From Legionellales bacterium (GTDB lineage Bacteria > Pseudomonadota > Gammaproteobacteria > Berkiellales > Berkiellaceae): a stretch of 18,874 bases of DNA. The DNA is taken from NCBI GenBank assembly GCA_023266435.1, contig JAHFQF010000017.1:747-19620 (forward strand), written 5' to 3'. Under the pieces are notes generated by a model that searched no databases, was not told where the DNA came from, and was given only the letters and a program-made list of their open reading frames with translations. Positions 7,811 through 14,478 of this stretch are shown here, one piece after another (the stretch's first letter is position 1; each line of letters opens with the position of its first letter). The position numbers were made by a program, and so were the translations under genes.

Positions 7811-9091
7811 ATGACACAAGCCTTCATTGAGCGCGTTATTGCGCGTGAAATTTTAGATTCTCGTGGTTTTCCTACTGTAGAAGCAGAAGTGTATCTACAA
7901 AGTGGCCATTCGGGGCGGGCAGCCGTGCCGTCAGGTGCTTCTACGGGGAGCAGAGAGGCATTGGAATTACGTGATAAAGATCCAAAGCGTTATGGTGGCA
8001 AGGGTGTTTTAACAGCGATTGCAAACATTCATCAACACATTGCGCCACATATCAAAGGTCAGGATGCGTTAGATCAAGTCGCTTTAGATACGCAGTTGAT
8101 TGCTCTAGATGGCACGGAAAATAAATCACGCTTGGGTGCAAATGCCATTTTGGCGGTTTCACTTGCCGTAGCAAAAGCAGCCGCTGCTTTTGAAAATCAG
8201 CCTTTGTTTACGCGTTTTCAATTACCCAATTGTGAATATCGCTTTCCAGTACCTCTGATGAATATTATTAATGGCGGTGCGCATGCAGACAATGCCATTG
8301 ATTTTCAAGAATTCATGATTGTTCCATATGGTGCCAGTGATTTTTCAGAAAGCTTACGTTACGGAGCAGCGACATTTCAGGCACTGAAATCCTTACTGAA
8401 AGACAGAGGGTTTGTGACTGCAGTGGGAGATGAGGGTGGTTTTGCGCCTAATCTTAGCTCAAATGAAGCAGCGGTGCAGTTTGTTTTAGAGGCCATTGAA
8501 AAAGCGGGCTTTAAACCAGGCGTAGATATCGGGATTGCTTTAGATGTAGCAGCCACTGAATTTTATAAAAATGGACGCTACCATTTGCAGTCTGAAAACA
8601 AAACACTCGATGTGCAAGGCATGATTGATCTGTTAAGTAGCTGGACGCGTCAATACCCCATTATCTCCATCGAAGATGGATTATCTGAAGATGATTGGCA
8701 AGGTTGGCATGCGCTGACTGAAACATTGGGTAAAACGACTCAATTGGTGGGTGATGACCTGTTTGTAACCAATGAAAAGTATTTGCAGTATGGCATTGAT
8801 CACCAAGTAGCCAACGCGATTTTGATTAAAGTGAATCAAATCGGTACTGTGACTGAAACCTTGCGCACCATGCAGCTTGCGCGTGAAAAAGGGTATGCAG
8901 CAGTTGTCTCGCATCGCTCTGGTGAAACGGAAGATTCAACCATTGCGGATTTGGCTTTGGGTTCAGGGTGTGGGCAAATCAAAACTGGCTCTATGAGTCG
9001 CTCTGACCGCATCGCAAAATATAATCAATTATTGCGTTTACAACAACAATGCACAGCAGCCTATGCAGGCAAAGGGGTGTTTAAACGATGA
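7811..9091 (+). CDS. eno: Enolase (phosphopyruvate hydratase)
   Basis: Interconverts 2-phosphoglycerate and phosphoenolpyruvate in glycolysis; in many bacteria it also belongs to the RNA degradosome. All catalytic positions are visible: Glu208 in GDEGG and Lys340 in ILIKVNQIGTVTET as acid/base residues, metal ligands Asp245 (IALDVAATEFY), Glu288 (IEDGL) and Asp315 (VGDDLFVTN), substrate residues in SHRSGETED and Lys391 in KTGSMSRSDR. The N-terminal REILDSRG and SGASTG loop are intact. The length of 426 residues is normal. TTGGAG upstream supports the ATG at 7811. The last codons overlap the ftsB start by 4 nt (ATGA), an eno-ftsB linkage common in gammaproteobacteria. Its place next to kdsA makes sense, since KdsA consumes phosphoenolpyruvate. 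Confidence 0.98.
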   Translation: MTQAFIERVIAREILDSRGFPTVEAEVYLQSGHSGRAAVPSGASTGSREALELRDKDPKRYGGKGVLTAIANIHQHIAPHIKGQDALDQVALDTQLIALDGTENKSRLGANAILAVSLAVAKAAAAFENQPLFTRFQLPNCEYRFPVPLMNIINGGAHADNAIDFQEFMIVPYGASDFSESLRYGAATFQALKSLLKDRGFVTAVGDEGGFAPNLSSNEAAVQFVLEAIEKAGFKPGVDIGIALDVAATEFYKNGRYHLQSENKTLDVQGMIDLLSSWTRQYPIISIEDGLSEDDWQGWHALTETLGKTTQLVGDDLFVTNEKYLQYGIDHQVANAILIKVNQIGTVTETLRTMQLAREKGYAAVVSHRSGETEDSTIADLALGSGCGQIKTGSMSRSDRIAKYNQLLRLQQQCTAAYAGKGVFKR

Positions 9092-9423
9092 GATATGTGA
9101 CTGCCATTTTGGCGCTTGCTTTTATTATTTTACAAGTGCGCTTATGGCAGGGGGATGGTAGTTTATTAGAGGTGATTGCCTTATATAGACAAGCCGCTGA
9201 GCAGAAGCAAGTGATTGCTGATTACAATGCACGTAATCAGCAATTATTAGCGGAAGTTCAGGATCTCAAACATCGTTTAGGGGCGGTGGAAGAGCGCGCC
9301 AGAATTGATCTGGGTATGATGAGAGAGGGTGAAGTCTTTTATCAAATTATTTCACCTGAGGATGCAAAGCTATTAGCACCCAAACCTGCAGTGCCACAAC
9401 CAGAGGCAGCAGATAATGGCTAA
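9088..9423 (+). CDS. ftsB: Cell division protein FtsB (DivIC family)
   Basis: Small bitopic inner-membrane protein that forms a complex with FtsL and FtsQ at the division septum and helps activate septal peptidoglycan synthesis. The 111-residue product has one N-terminal membrane segment (about residues 3-20, AILALAFIILQVRLW). A periplasmic helical region follows (about 30-75, EQKQVIADYNARNQQLLAEV and onward) with coiled-coil heptad character, then the family hallmark EERARIDLGMMREGEVFYQI. The length agrees with E. coli FtsB (103 residues). The ATG overlaps the eno stop as ATGA, and its own stop overlaps the ispD start by 8 nt, so translation is probably coupled through eno-ftsB-ispD. The eno-ftsB-ispD order itself strengthens the assignment. 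Confidence 0.93.
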   Translation: MRYVTAILALAFIILQVRLWQGDGSLLEVIALYRQAAEQKQVIADYNARNQQLLAEVQDLKHRLGAVEERARIDLGMMREGEVFYQIISPEDAKLLAPKPAVPQPEAADNG

Positions 9424-10174
9424 ACGCTATACTCAAACCCATTCGGTTTCAGACAAGGCGTTGAGTCGGGAGCAACCCGAATGTGGCAGAGTATTTGTGA
9501 TCTTGCCTGCCGCTGGCATAGGCCAGCGGTATGCCGGAGATAGACCTAAGCAATACACCGTGATTCATGATAAAGCGGTGATTCAACACACCATAGAGCG
9601 TTTATTGTCTTTTGCAGACATCACAGAAATCATTGTGGCATTACATCCAGACGATCAATGGTTTGCTAAACTGGATGTGGCAACACACGCTAAAGTGCGT
9701 TGTGTGATCGGCGGAGAACGACGCTCGGATTCGGTGCTGGCAGCGCTAGAGTTTTTGACTGAGAGTGCAGAGCCGGATGATTGGGTGGCTGTTCACGACG
9801 CGGTCAGGCCGTGTTTGTCGCAGGCAGCCTGGGATAGGTTATGGGATGCATTGAGGACAGAGACTGTTGGTGGTCTTTTGGCTGTGCCGGTACGTGATAC
9901 ATTAAAATATGTAGATGATCATGGCCGGGTGCTTGAAACTAGAGATCGCACGGATCTGTGGCAAGCACAAACTCCCCAAGTCTTTCGTTTTGAATTGCTC
10001 TATCGTGCATTGCGTCAGTTTGCAAATGATCACGGCATTACCGATGAAGCCAGTGTCGTTGAAAAGCTGGGCTTAAACCCCAAAGTGATCTTGGGTGACG
10101 TGTCTAATCTAAAATTAACGCATCCGGGTGATGAGGTGCTCTTAGAGGCAGTATTACGTGGACAATCCTTATGA
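9416..10174 (+). CDS. ispD: 2-C-methyl-D-erythritol 4-phosphate cytidylyltransferase
   Basis: Adds CMP from CTP to methylerythritol phosphate, third step of the non-mevalonate isoprenoid pathway. The nucleotide-binding loop is VILPAAGIGQRYAGDRPKQY at about residues 28-47; later motifs are VIGGERRSDSVLAAL, WVAVHDAVRPC, RDTLK, TDLWQAQTPQVF, TDEASVVE and NLKLTHPGDE, all typical of IspD. The catalytic loop starts about 18 residues further from the N-terminus than in E. coli, so there is a short polar extension (AKRYTQTHSVSDKALSREQ); the ATG at 9416 overlapping ftsB is the only convincing start. The stop overlaps ispF by 4 nt (ATGA). IspD and IspF act in the same pathway and are adjacent or fused in many bacteria. 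Confidence 0.96.
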   Translation: MAKRYTQTHSVSDKALSREQPECGRVFVILPAAGIGQRYAGDRPKQYTVIHDKAVIQHTIERLLSFADITEIIVALHPDDQWFAKLDVATHAKVRCVIGGERRSDSVLAALEFLTESAEPDDWVAVHDAVRPCLSQAAWDRLWDALRTETVGGLLAVPVRDTLKYVDDHGRVLETRDRTDLWQAQTPQVFRFELLYRALRQFANDHGITDEASVVEKLGLNPKVILGDVSNLKLTHPGDEVLLEAVLRGQSL

Positions 10175-10653
10175 TAAAAATAGGCCAAGGCTTTGATATC
10201 CATCGCCTGATTGCAGGCGATGGATTTGTTTTAGGGGGTGTATTCATTCCCTCTCAATATGCCGTGGTTGCGCACTCCGATGGAGATGTCTTGATCCATG
10301 CGATTTGTGATGCCTTATTAGGTGCCTTGGGCATGGGAGACATTGGGCAGCATTTTCCAGATACAGATCCACAATATAGCCAAGCAAATAGCCGTGTTTT
10401 TTTACAAACCATTGTGGGCTGGATGCAAGAAAAAGGGTATCAAATTGGTAACTTAGACGCGACCATCATTGTAGAGCGTCCTATACTAAAAACTTGGTTA
10501 CCCGCTGTATGTGAAATATTGCATGTTGATTTGCAATGTGATTTGTCTTGTCTGAATTTAAAAGCAAAAACGCATGAAAAATTAGACAGCATTGGTCAAA
10601 ATCAAGGCATCGCAGTACATTGCGTTGTCTGTCTTAATAGGAATCCCAGCTAA
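10171..10653 (+). CDS. ispF: 2-C-methyl-D-erythritol 2,4-cyclodiphosphate synthase
   Basis: Cyclises the CDP-methylerythritol 2-phosphate intermediate with release of CMP in the non-mevalonate isoprenoid pathway. The metal site is visible as Asp9 and His11 (GFDIHR) with His43 in HSDGDVLIHA. Further family motifs are LLGALGMGDIGQHFPDTDP, NLDATIIVERP and LNLKAKTHEKLDSIGQNQGIAV. The length (160 residues) is normal for this trimeric enzyme. The start codon overlaps the ispD stop, which argues for coupled translation. The gene is followed by a 58-bp spacer with no recognisable terminator before surE. Confidence 0.97.
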   Translation: MIKIGQGFDIHRLIAGDGFVLGGVFIPSQYAVVAHSDGDVLIHAICDALLGALGMGDIGQHFPDTDPQYSQANSRVFLQTIVGWMQEKGYQIGNLDATIIVERPILKTWLPAVCEILHVDLQCDLSCLNLKAKTHEKLDSIGQNQGIAVHCVVCLNRNPS

Positions 10654-10711
10654 ATGAAGACTGGGCAGGAGAGCCTCTAAGGGACATATTCGAGTTAATA
10701 GGAAATAATAC

Positions 10712-11470
10712 ATGCATATTTTAGTTTGTAATGATGATGGTGTTCATGCACCAGGTATTCACTGTTTAGCAAAATGGTTATCTAAAATTGCTACAGTGAC
10801 AGTGGTTGCGCCTGAAAGAAATCGAAGTGCTGCGAGCCATTCATTGACGTTACATAATCCATTGCGTGTCGCAAAATTAGAGAATGGATTTTTCTCTGTG
10901 AATGGAACGCCGACGGATTGTGTGCACATTTCTGTGGCCGGTGGCTTGGACATTAAACCAGATATGGTCGTGTCGGGCATTAATGCTGGCGCAAATTTAG
11001 GTGATGACGTGATGTACTCTGGTACTGTGGCGGCTGCAGTGGAAGGAAGAAATTTAGGTTATCCTGCCATTGCGATTTCTTTGGCTGGGGAACACCATAA
11101 TAAATCTGAACATTATGAAACAGCTGGGCAATTTATCCATCAATTTATTCAATATCTTTGGAAGAACCCACTGCCAAGCGATACGATTTTAAATATCAAT
11201 ATACCAGATGTACCGACGGCTGAGCTGAAAGGTACACGGGTTTGCCGTTTAGGCAGCCGCCATATGGCAGAAAAAGTGGTTAGGGATACAGATCCTTCTG
11301 GCAGTCCCATTTATTGGATTGGTCCTCCTGGTCTAGAGCAGGACAATAGCGCGGATACTGATTTTTGGGCTATTACAAATCGCTATGTTGCGGTGACACC
11401 AATTCAGCTAGATATGACTAGGCATGATCGTATACCAGCATTAAACCAATGGTTGAATGATTTTAAGTAG
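10712..11470 (+). CDS. surE: 5'/3'-nucleotidase SurE
   Basis: Metal-dependent phosphatase acting on nucleoside monophosphates (and short polyphosphate in E. coli), linked with stationary-phase survival. The N-terminus MHILVCNDDGVHAPGI carries the metal-binding Asp8-Asp9 pair. Other SurE signatures are VVAPERNRSAASHSLTL, NGTPTDCVH, VVSGINAGANLGDDVMYSGTVAAAVEG and a late TDFWAI...YVAVTPIQLDMT segment. The length of 252 residues is typical. TAGGAAATAATACATG gives a usable ribosome binding site. In E. coli the order is surE-pcm-nlpD-rpoS; here no pcm (isoaspartyl methyltransferase) follows, and a YqaA-type membrane protein gene stands in its place. Confidence 0.97.
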   Translation: MHILVCNDDGVHAPGIHCLAKWLSKIATVTVVAPERNRSAASHSLTLHNPLRVAKLENGFFSVNGTPTDCVHISVAGGLDIKPDMVVSGINAGANLGDDVMYSGTVAAAVEGRNLGYPAIAISLAGEHHNKSEHYETAGQFIHQFIQYLWKNPLPSDTILNINIPDVPTAELKGTRVCRLGSRHMAEKVVRDTDPSGSPIYWIGPPGLEQDNSADTDFWAITNRYVAVTPIQLDMTRHDRIPALNQWLNDFK

Positions 11471-11478
11471 ACTCTTCT

Positions 11479-11583
11479 CGATTTAATTTAAGGCGTTGTT
11501 GTCATCGTCAGCTCGCAATCCTCAAGTACTAGCATGTACGTTCCGGTTGCTCGTGACTCGACGCCTAGCCTAAAATCAAATCG
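11479..11583. repeat. 105-nt imperfect palindrome between surE and yqaA
   Basis: Nearly the whole intergenic region folds on itself. The outer arms are CGATTTAATTTAAGGC (from 11479) against the complement of GCCTAGCCTAAAATCAAATCG (to 11583). Middle arms are GTCAGCTCGCAA and TTGCTCGTGAC, and the centre is GTAC-TAGCAT-GTAC at 11526-11539. The arms contain mismatches and small bulges. There is no T-tract after it, so it is not a standard intrinsic terminator. The arrangement resembles a dispersed intergenic palindromic repeat or a small non-autonomous element; no second copy is present in this window. It could still block 3' exonucleases at the surE transcript end. Confidence 0.7.
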
Positions 11584-11630
11584 CTTTGAGTATATCTGGC
11601 GGGGATCTATTTCTAAGGAATGTTAAAGTT

Positions 11631-12221
11631 ATGAATGTGCGCGCTTTATTTTCAGGATTGTATCAATACGCTTTAGAGAAAGCAGAGCATCCTAGGGCGT
11701 TACATTGGTTAGCACTTTTTACTGTGATTGAGGCAGTCATTTTTCCTATTCCTGTTGTTGTTATGCTCATGCCGATGATTTTAGCTCAACCTAAAAGAGC
11801 TTGGTGGCTTGCTACTTTTACCATTTTCTTTTCAGTGGTAGGCGCAGTTGTAGGCTATTGTTTAGGAGCCTTTGCCTTTGATTGGTTGTTACATGACTTT
11901 TTTATCAATATGGGCTACATGCACTATTTTGATCAGGTGAGCAACTGGTTCCATCAATATGGCATTTTTTGCATTCTCGCTGGTAGCATAGTACCTATTC
12001 CTTTTAAAGTCTTTACAGTGGCGGCAGGCGTGGTGGGGATGCCATTTCTCCCATTTATTTTAGGATGTCTTATTAGCCGCAGTTTGCGTTATTATTTGGT
12101 AGCAGCACTTTGTTATTTCGGTAAAAACCATATTGAGACATTTATGGTGCGTTACATGGATCGGATGGGTTGGTTTTTCATTGGATGTGGATTAATGCTT
12201 TGGTGGGTATGGCCAAAATAA
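11631..12221 (+). CDS. yqaA: YqaA-family (DedA/VTT-like) integral membrane protein
   Basis: A 196-residue, strongly hydrophobic inner-membrane protein with about four to five segments (near residues 27-50, 58-82, 108-135, 137-158 and 177-193). The motif ILAGSIVPIPFKVFTVAAGVVGMPFLPFI with later SRSLRYYLVAALCYFG is characteristic of the YqaA branch of the SNARE-associated Golgi/VTT superfamily, whose better-known DedA members are implicated in lipid flipping and envelope homeostasis. The exact function of YqaA proteins is not established. The start at ATG 11631 is chosen because AAGGA (11615-11619) precedes it and it begins MNVRALFSGLYQYAL; the longer TTG frame from 11586 runs into the palindrome region. 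The stop lies inside nlpD, giving an overlap of 13 nt. Confidence 0.88.
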   Translation: MNVRALFSGLYQYALEKAEHPRALHWLALFTVIEAVIFPIPVVVMLMPMILAQPKRAWWLATFTIFFSVVGAVVGYCLGAFAFDWLLHDFFINMGYMHYFDQVSNWFHQYGIFCILAGSIVPIPFKVFTVAAGVVGMPFLPFILGCLISRSLRYYLVAALCYFGKNHIETFMVRYMDRMGWFFIGCGLMLWWVWPK

Positions 12222-12946
12222 AACAAATTGGATGTTGTCTTAGTATCAGTTTAGCATTGTTGCTTTTAACGAGCTGCTCTATGAGTGGGCAGAAAGTTGC
12301 ACCAGTGCATCAAGCCTTTCCTTCAAAAGCAGCCCATGGCGGCACGCATCGCGTAGGTTATGGTGAGACGCTTGTCACCATTGCCTGGACTTATGGCGTC
12401 GATCACCAAGAATTAGCAGCCATCAATCATTTAGAGCCTCCTTACCACTTACAACCTGGCCAACGTTTGTATGTGGATCCAGAGAAAGCAGCCATGGCTA
12501 AGTTACCAAGTATGCAGCGACCAAAAGCTGAAAAAAAAGTAGGATCGGTCAAGCCATCATTCAAAGCGGTATTACCAAAAAGCTTGGCGCAACAATGGTT
12601 ATGGCCCGCAAAAGGTACAGTGAGTGCACCTTTTTCTACAAACAATCGAGGGGTGGATATCCAAGGTAGTCAAGGCGATCCGGTATTTGCTGCTAATGAT
12701 GGGATCGTTTTATATGCAGGTCAGCACTTGCGTGGTTATGGCAAAGTCATCTTGATACAACACTCCAAGGACTTGGTTTCTGCTTATGCGCATAATCACC
12801 AAAATTTAGTCGCCGAAGGGCAATCTGTACGCAAAGGACAACGCATTGCAGACATGGGCAAGAGTGAATCGAACCAAGTTAAATTACACTTTGAAATTCG
12901 TGAAAAAGGAAAGCCTATCGATCCTAAGCGCTTTTTTGCTTATTAA
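12209..12946 (+). CDS. nlpD: NlpD-like LysM/M23 lipoprotein (divisome amidase activator)
   Basis: Outer-membrane-type lipoprotein that in E. coli activates amidase AmiC for daughter-cell separation. From ATG 12209 the N-terminus is MAKIKQIGCC followed by a hydrophobic core and lipobox LTSC, with lipidation at Cys23. A LysM peptidoglycan-binding domain covers about residues 46-90 (THRVGYGETLVTIAWTYGV ... LQPGQRLYV). The C-terminal LytM/M23 domain (about 135-245) contains NNRGVDIQGSQGDPV, LRGYGKVILIQH, SAYAHN and LHFEIREKGKPIDP. The catalytic pattern is degenerate: Asn147 where active enzymes have His, and Lys226 in place of the first His of HxH, as in E. coli NlpD, so it should be a non-catalytic activator. 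A TTG start at 12170 or ATG at 12185 would lengthen the signal region; 12209 gives the best lipoprotein signal. The nlpD-rpoS linkage is conserved. Confidence 0.92.
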   Translation: MAKIKQIGCCLSISLALLLLTSCSMSGQKVAPVHQAFPSKAAHGGTHRVGYGETLVTIAWTYGVDHQELAAINHLEPPYHLQPGQRLYVDPEKAAMAKLPSMQRPKAEKKVGSVKPSFKAVLPKSLAQQWLWPAKGTVSAPFSTNNRGVDIQGSQGDPVFAANDGIVLYAGQHLRGYGKVILIQHSKDLVSAYAHNHQNLVAEGQSVRKGQRIADMGKSESNQVKLHFEIREKGKPIDPKRFFAY

Positions 12947-12959
12947 ACCCCGACTCGCT

Positions 12960-12981
12960 ACAAAAGAAGGGCTTCTCTTGT
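12960..12981 (+). other. Short hairpin after nlpD
   Basis: ACAAAAGAA - GGGC - TTCTCTTGT forms a nine-base-pair arm with one A-C mismatch, 14 nt after the nlpD stop. It lacks a downstream T-run, so it might mark the nlpD transcript end only weakly or serve in the rpoS leader. The rest of the 218-bp nlpD-rpoS gap shows no gene that I can support. Confidence 0.3.
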
Positions 12982-13113
12982 GTAAAAACTCCGAACTGAG
13001 GTTCAAATCGAGAAAAGTATAGATCCCCGTCCTGACTAGCCATACTGCCACCTAAAACCGGATTTTGCGGAAATGCACTGATCATAGATTCTGTAGTCGG
13101 TATTTCGCACTTT

Positions 13114-13141
13114 TTGAAAGACCTATTGTCTAACACTTAAA
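13114..13141 (+). promoter_or_regulatory. rpoS: Weak candidate promoter before rpoS
   Basis: TTGAAA (13114-13119), 16-bp spacer, CTTAAA (13136-13141) is the best sigma70-like pair close to rpoS, and would give a short leader carrying the GGGGA ribosome binding site. The -10 match is poor. In E. coli the main rpoS promoter lies inside nlpD, so the real start may be further upstream. Confidence 0.2.
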
Positions 13142-13164
13142 GACACTCAAAATGGGGATTTCAA

Positions 13165-14085
13165 ATGGCATCTAGTAAGCCTTTTAGCAGCGCTGTTAAT
13201 CCAGCACGGCAGGCAAATCCATCACAAAAGCAAAAATATTTGCCTTTGACCTCTCCTGAAGAAGACAATTTATTGTCTTTGTATTTTGAGCAGTTGCAAA
13301 AATTCCCACCCTTGAAAGCAGAAGAAAGCCAACAGTTGGCTTTACAAATACAGCAGGGAGATGAAAAAGCCAGAGATCGCTTAATCCAGCATCATCTGCG
13401 CTTGGTCGTCAAAATTGCTAAAGAGTTTAGACACCGCGGTATTTTGATGGCAGACTTAATCGAAGAGGGCAATATAGGCCTGATCCACGCGGTTAAAAAG
13501 TTTGATCCGCATAAAGGATATCGTTTTACTACCTATGCCGTGTGGTGGATTCGGCAAGCCATTGCTAAAGCGGTGATGGACCAATCTCGCGCCATTCGCT
13601 TACCTAAGCATGTCTTAAAAATGATTAATCAATTACTTAGAAAAAATATAGAATTAACTCAGGCGTTACAGCATCCTCCGTCTGAAAAAGAATTATCTCG
13701 CAACTTATACTTTGATGCAGAGGATTTGCATAAGTTGCAACAGATTATCCACGCTACTCAAATGGAGCCGCTGGAGGAAGAGGGCGACATGACTTGTGCT
13801 TCTTGGGCTTCAAAGCAGGATCCAGATTGTTTTGAGTTGGTTGCTAATCAAGACTTGCACCAATTTATCATGTTATTTTTGAAAGAATTACGTGTAGAAG
13901 AAAAAGAAGTCATCGTGCGACGCTTTGGGTTGCTAAATTTTGAAGCTCAAACTTTAGAGACAATCAGTCAAGATTTGGGATTTACTAAAGAGCGCGTGCG
14001 ACAAATTCAATTGGCAGCGCTCAAGCGTCTACGCGCAATACTCAATGATTATGGGTTGCACTTAGGCTCGTTTGAGCTGCATTAA
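13165..14085 (+). CDS. rpoS: RNA polymerase sigma factor RpoS
   Basis: Sigma-70 family member, stationary-phase type, 306 residues. A region 1.2-like segment (LSLYFEQLQKFPPLKAEE, about 37-54) is followed by region 2 (about 67-141): LRLVVKIAKEFRHRG, DLIEEGNIGLIHAVKKFDP and YRFTTYAVWWIRQAIAKAVMDQSR, including the core-binding and -10 recognition helices. Region 3 starts at IRLPKHV (about 145-215). Region 4 (about 232-300) holds EKEVIVRRFGL and the -35 recognition helix TLETISQDLGFTKERVRQIQLAALKRLR. The RpoS call rests on nlpD adjacency and family resemblance to short, diverged intracellular versions; RpoH or RpoD are less likely because of length and context. GGGGA six bases before ATG 13165 supports the start. 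In Legionella-type bacteria RpoS works with LetA/S and CsrA in phase switching, relevant to the RNA candidate downstream. Confidence 0.94.
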   Translation: MASSKPFSSAVNPARQANPSQKQKYLPLTSPEEDNLLSLYFEQLQKFPPLKAEESQQLALQIQQGDEKARDRLIQHHLRLVVKIAKEFRHRGILMADLIEEGNIGLIHAVKKFDPHKGYRFTTYAVWWIRQAIAKAVMDQSRAIRLPKHVLKMINQLLRKNIELTQALQHPPSEKELSRNLYFDAEDLHKLQQIIHATQMEPLEEEGDMTCASWASKQDPDCFELVANQDLHQFIMLFLKELRVEEKEVIVRRFGLLNFEAQTLETISQDLGFTKERVRQIQLAALKRLRAILNDYGLHLGSFELH

Positions 14086-14094
14086 AGAATTGTC

Positions 14095-14180
14095 GGGAAA
14101 GGTTTTGTTTTTCAACAACACCATCCATGGCTGCAAATGGCGCATCCCTCGCCAAATGGTTTCAAAACAAAATCTTTCCC
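14095..14180. repeat. Long inverted repeat in the rpoS 3' region
   Basis: Nine bases after the rpoS stop, GGGAAAGGTTTTGTTTT (14095-14111) pairs with AAAACAAAATCTTTCCC (14164-14180), 17 pairs with a single G-T wobble. The 52-nt loop holds further pairing: CCAT/ATGG, and TGGCG-CATCCCT-CGCCA (about 14138-14154). There is no T-tract downstream. The loop carries GGCGCATCCCTCGC (14139-14152), the exact complement of the first hairpin of the downstream RNA candidate. It could be an rpoS 3'UTR stabilising structure, a non-autonomous repeat or an antisense element. Small reading frames across it on both strands look fortuitous. Confidence 0.75.
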
Positions 14181-14229
14181 TCCTGAAATTTATCAACAAT
14201 GAAATGGGACACCCACCTTTTAATTCGAG

Positions 14230-14280
14230 AAAGAGACGGGTAGGTGAATTTCTAATGTGAGACAAACACCCCGTTTCTTT
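14230..14280 (+). terminator. Candidate rpoS terminator hairpin
   Basis: AAAGAGACGGG (14230-14240) pairs with CCCGTTTCTTT (14270-14280) over 11 base pairs with one G-T wobble, around a 29-nt loop. The right arm is T-rich, so it could weakly terminate rpoS transcription before the RNA promoter region. The loop is long for an intrinsic terminator. A smaller alternative pairing CACCT (14214-14218)/AGGTG (14242-14246) overlaps it. Confidence 0.35.
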
Positions 14281-14297
14281 GTGAGATATCTCTTATA
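14280..14297 (+). promoter_or_regulatory. GacA/LetA-type upstream activating box
   Basis: TGTGAG-ATATCT-CTTATA matches the GacA box TGTAAG-N6-CTTACA at 10 of 12 defined positions and fits the shorter LetA/GacA form TNAG-N6-CTNA perfectly (TGAG...CTTA). Its core GAGATATCTC is a perfect 10-bp palindrome. In Pseudomonas and Legionella such boxes lie upstream of rsmY/rsmZ genes and bind the response regulator GacA/LetA. Here it lies about 180 bp before the inferred start of the RNA candidate. No experimental evidence is implied. Confidence 0.65.
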
Positions 14298-14359
14298 AGT
14301 CTGTCCGTTATATCAGGTTGTTTTGCTAAGTTATCTGCTTTATTTATACCATTACCAGA

Positions 14360-14372
14360 GATCAAACCCTTG
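14360..14372 (+). promoter_or_regulatory. IHF-like site between the GacA/LetA box and the RNA gene
   Basis: GATCAAACCCTTG matches the IHF consensus WATCAANNNNTTR at 12 of 13 positions (G instead of A/T at the first) and has AT-rich DNA just upstream. DNA bending here could bring a distant GacA/LetA box to the promoter. Single IHF-like matches occur by chance, so confidence is limited. Confidence 0.4.
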
Positions 14373-14445
14373 TTATTATTGGTCTTTATCTAATTTTAGC
14401 TAAATTGCATGGGAATGTTTTCTAAGCCTAAAGGAAAATGGGGTG

Positions 14446-14473
14446 TTGCGCGTTTTTTCCAGTTTGGTAAGCT
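14446..14473 (+). promoter_or_regulatory. Candidate promoter of the RsmZ-like RNA
   Basis: TTGCGC (14446-14451), 16-bp spacer, TAAGCT (14468-14473). Both hexamers match consensus only moderately, as expected for an activator-dependent promoter. It would start transcription near 14479-14480, just at the first hairpin. A weaker alternative further upstream is TTGGTC (about 14380) with TAAATT (about 14402), which would give a longer RNA. Confidence 0.4.
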
Positions 14474-14478
14474 TAAGT

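Noticed and set aside
12924..13136. 70-codon minus-strand frame across the nlpD-rpoS gap
   Set aside because: It would end inside nlpD, has no ribosome binding site or recognisable motif, and the region is where the rpoS leader is expected.
14062..14265. Overlapping small frames on both strands just after rpoS
   Set aside because: Both run through the long inverted repeat, whose symmetry favours open frames on both strands; no coding evidence.
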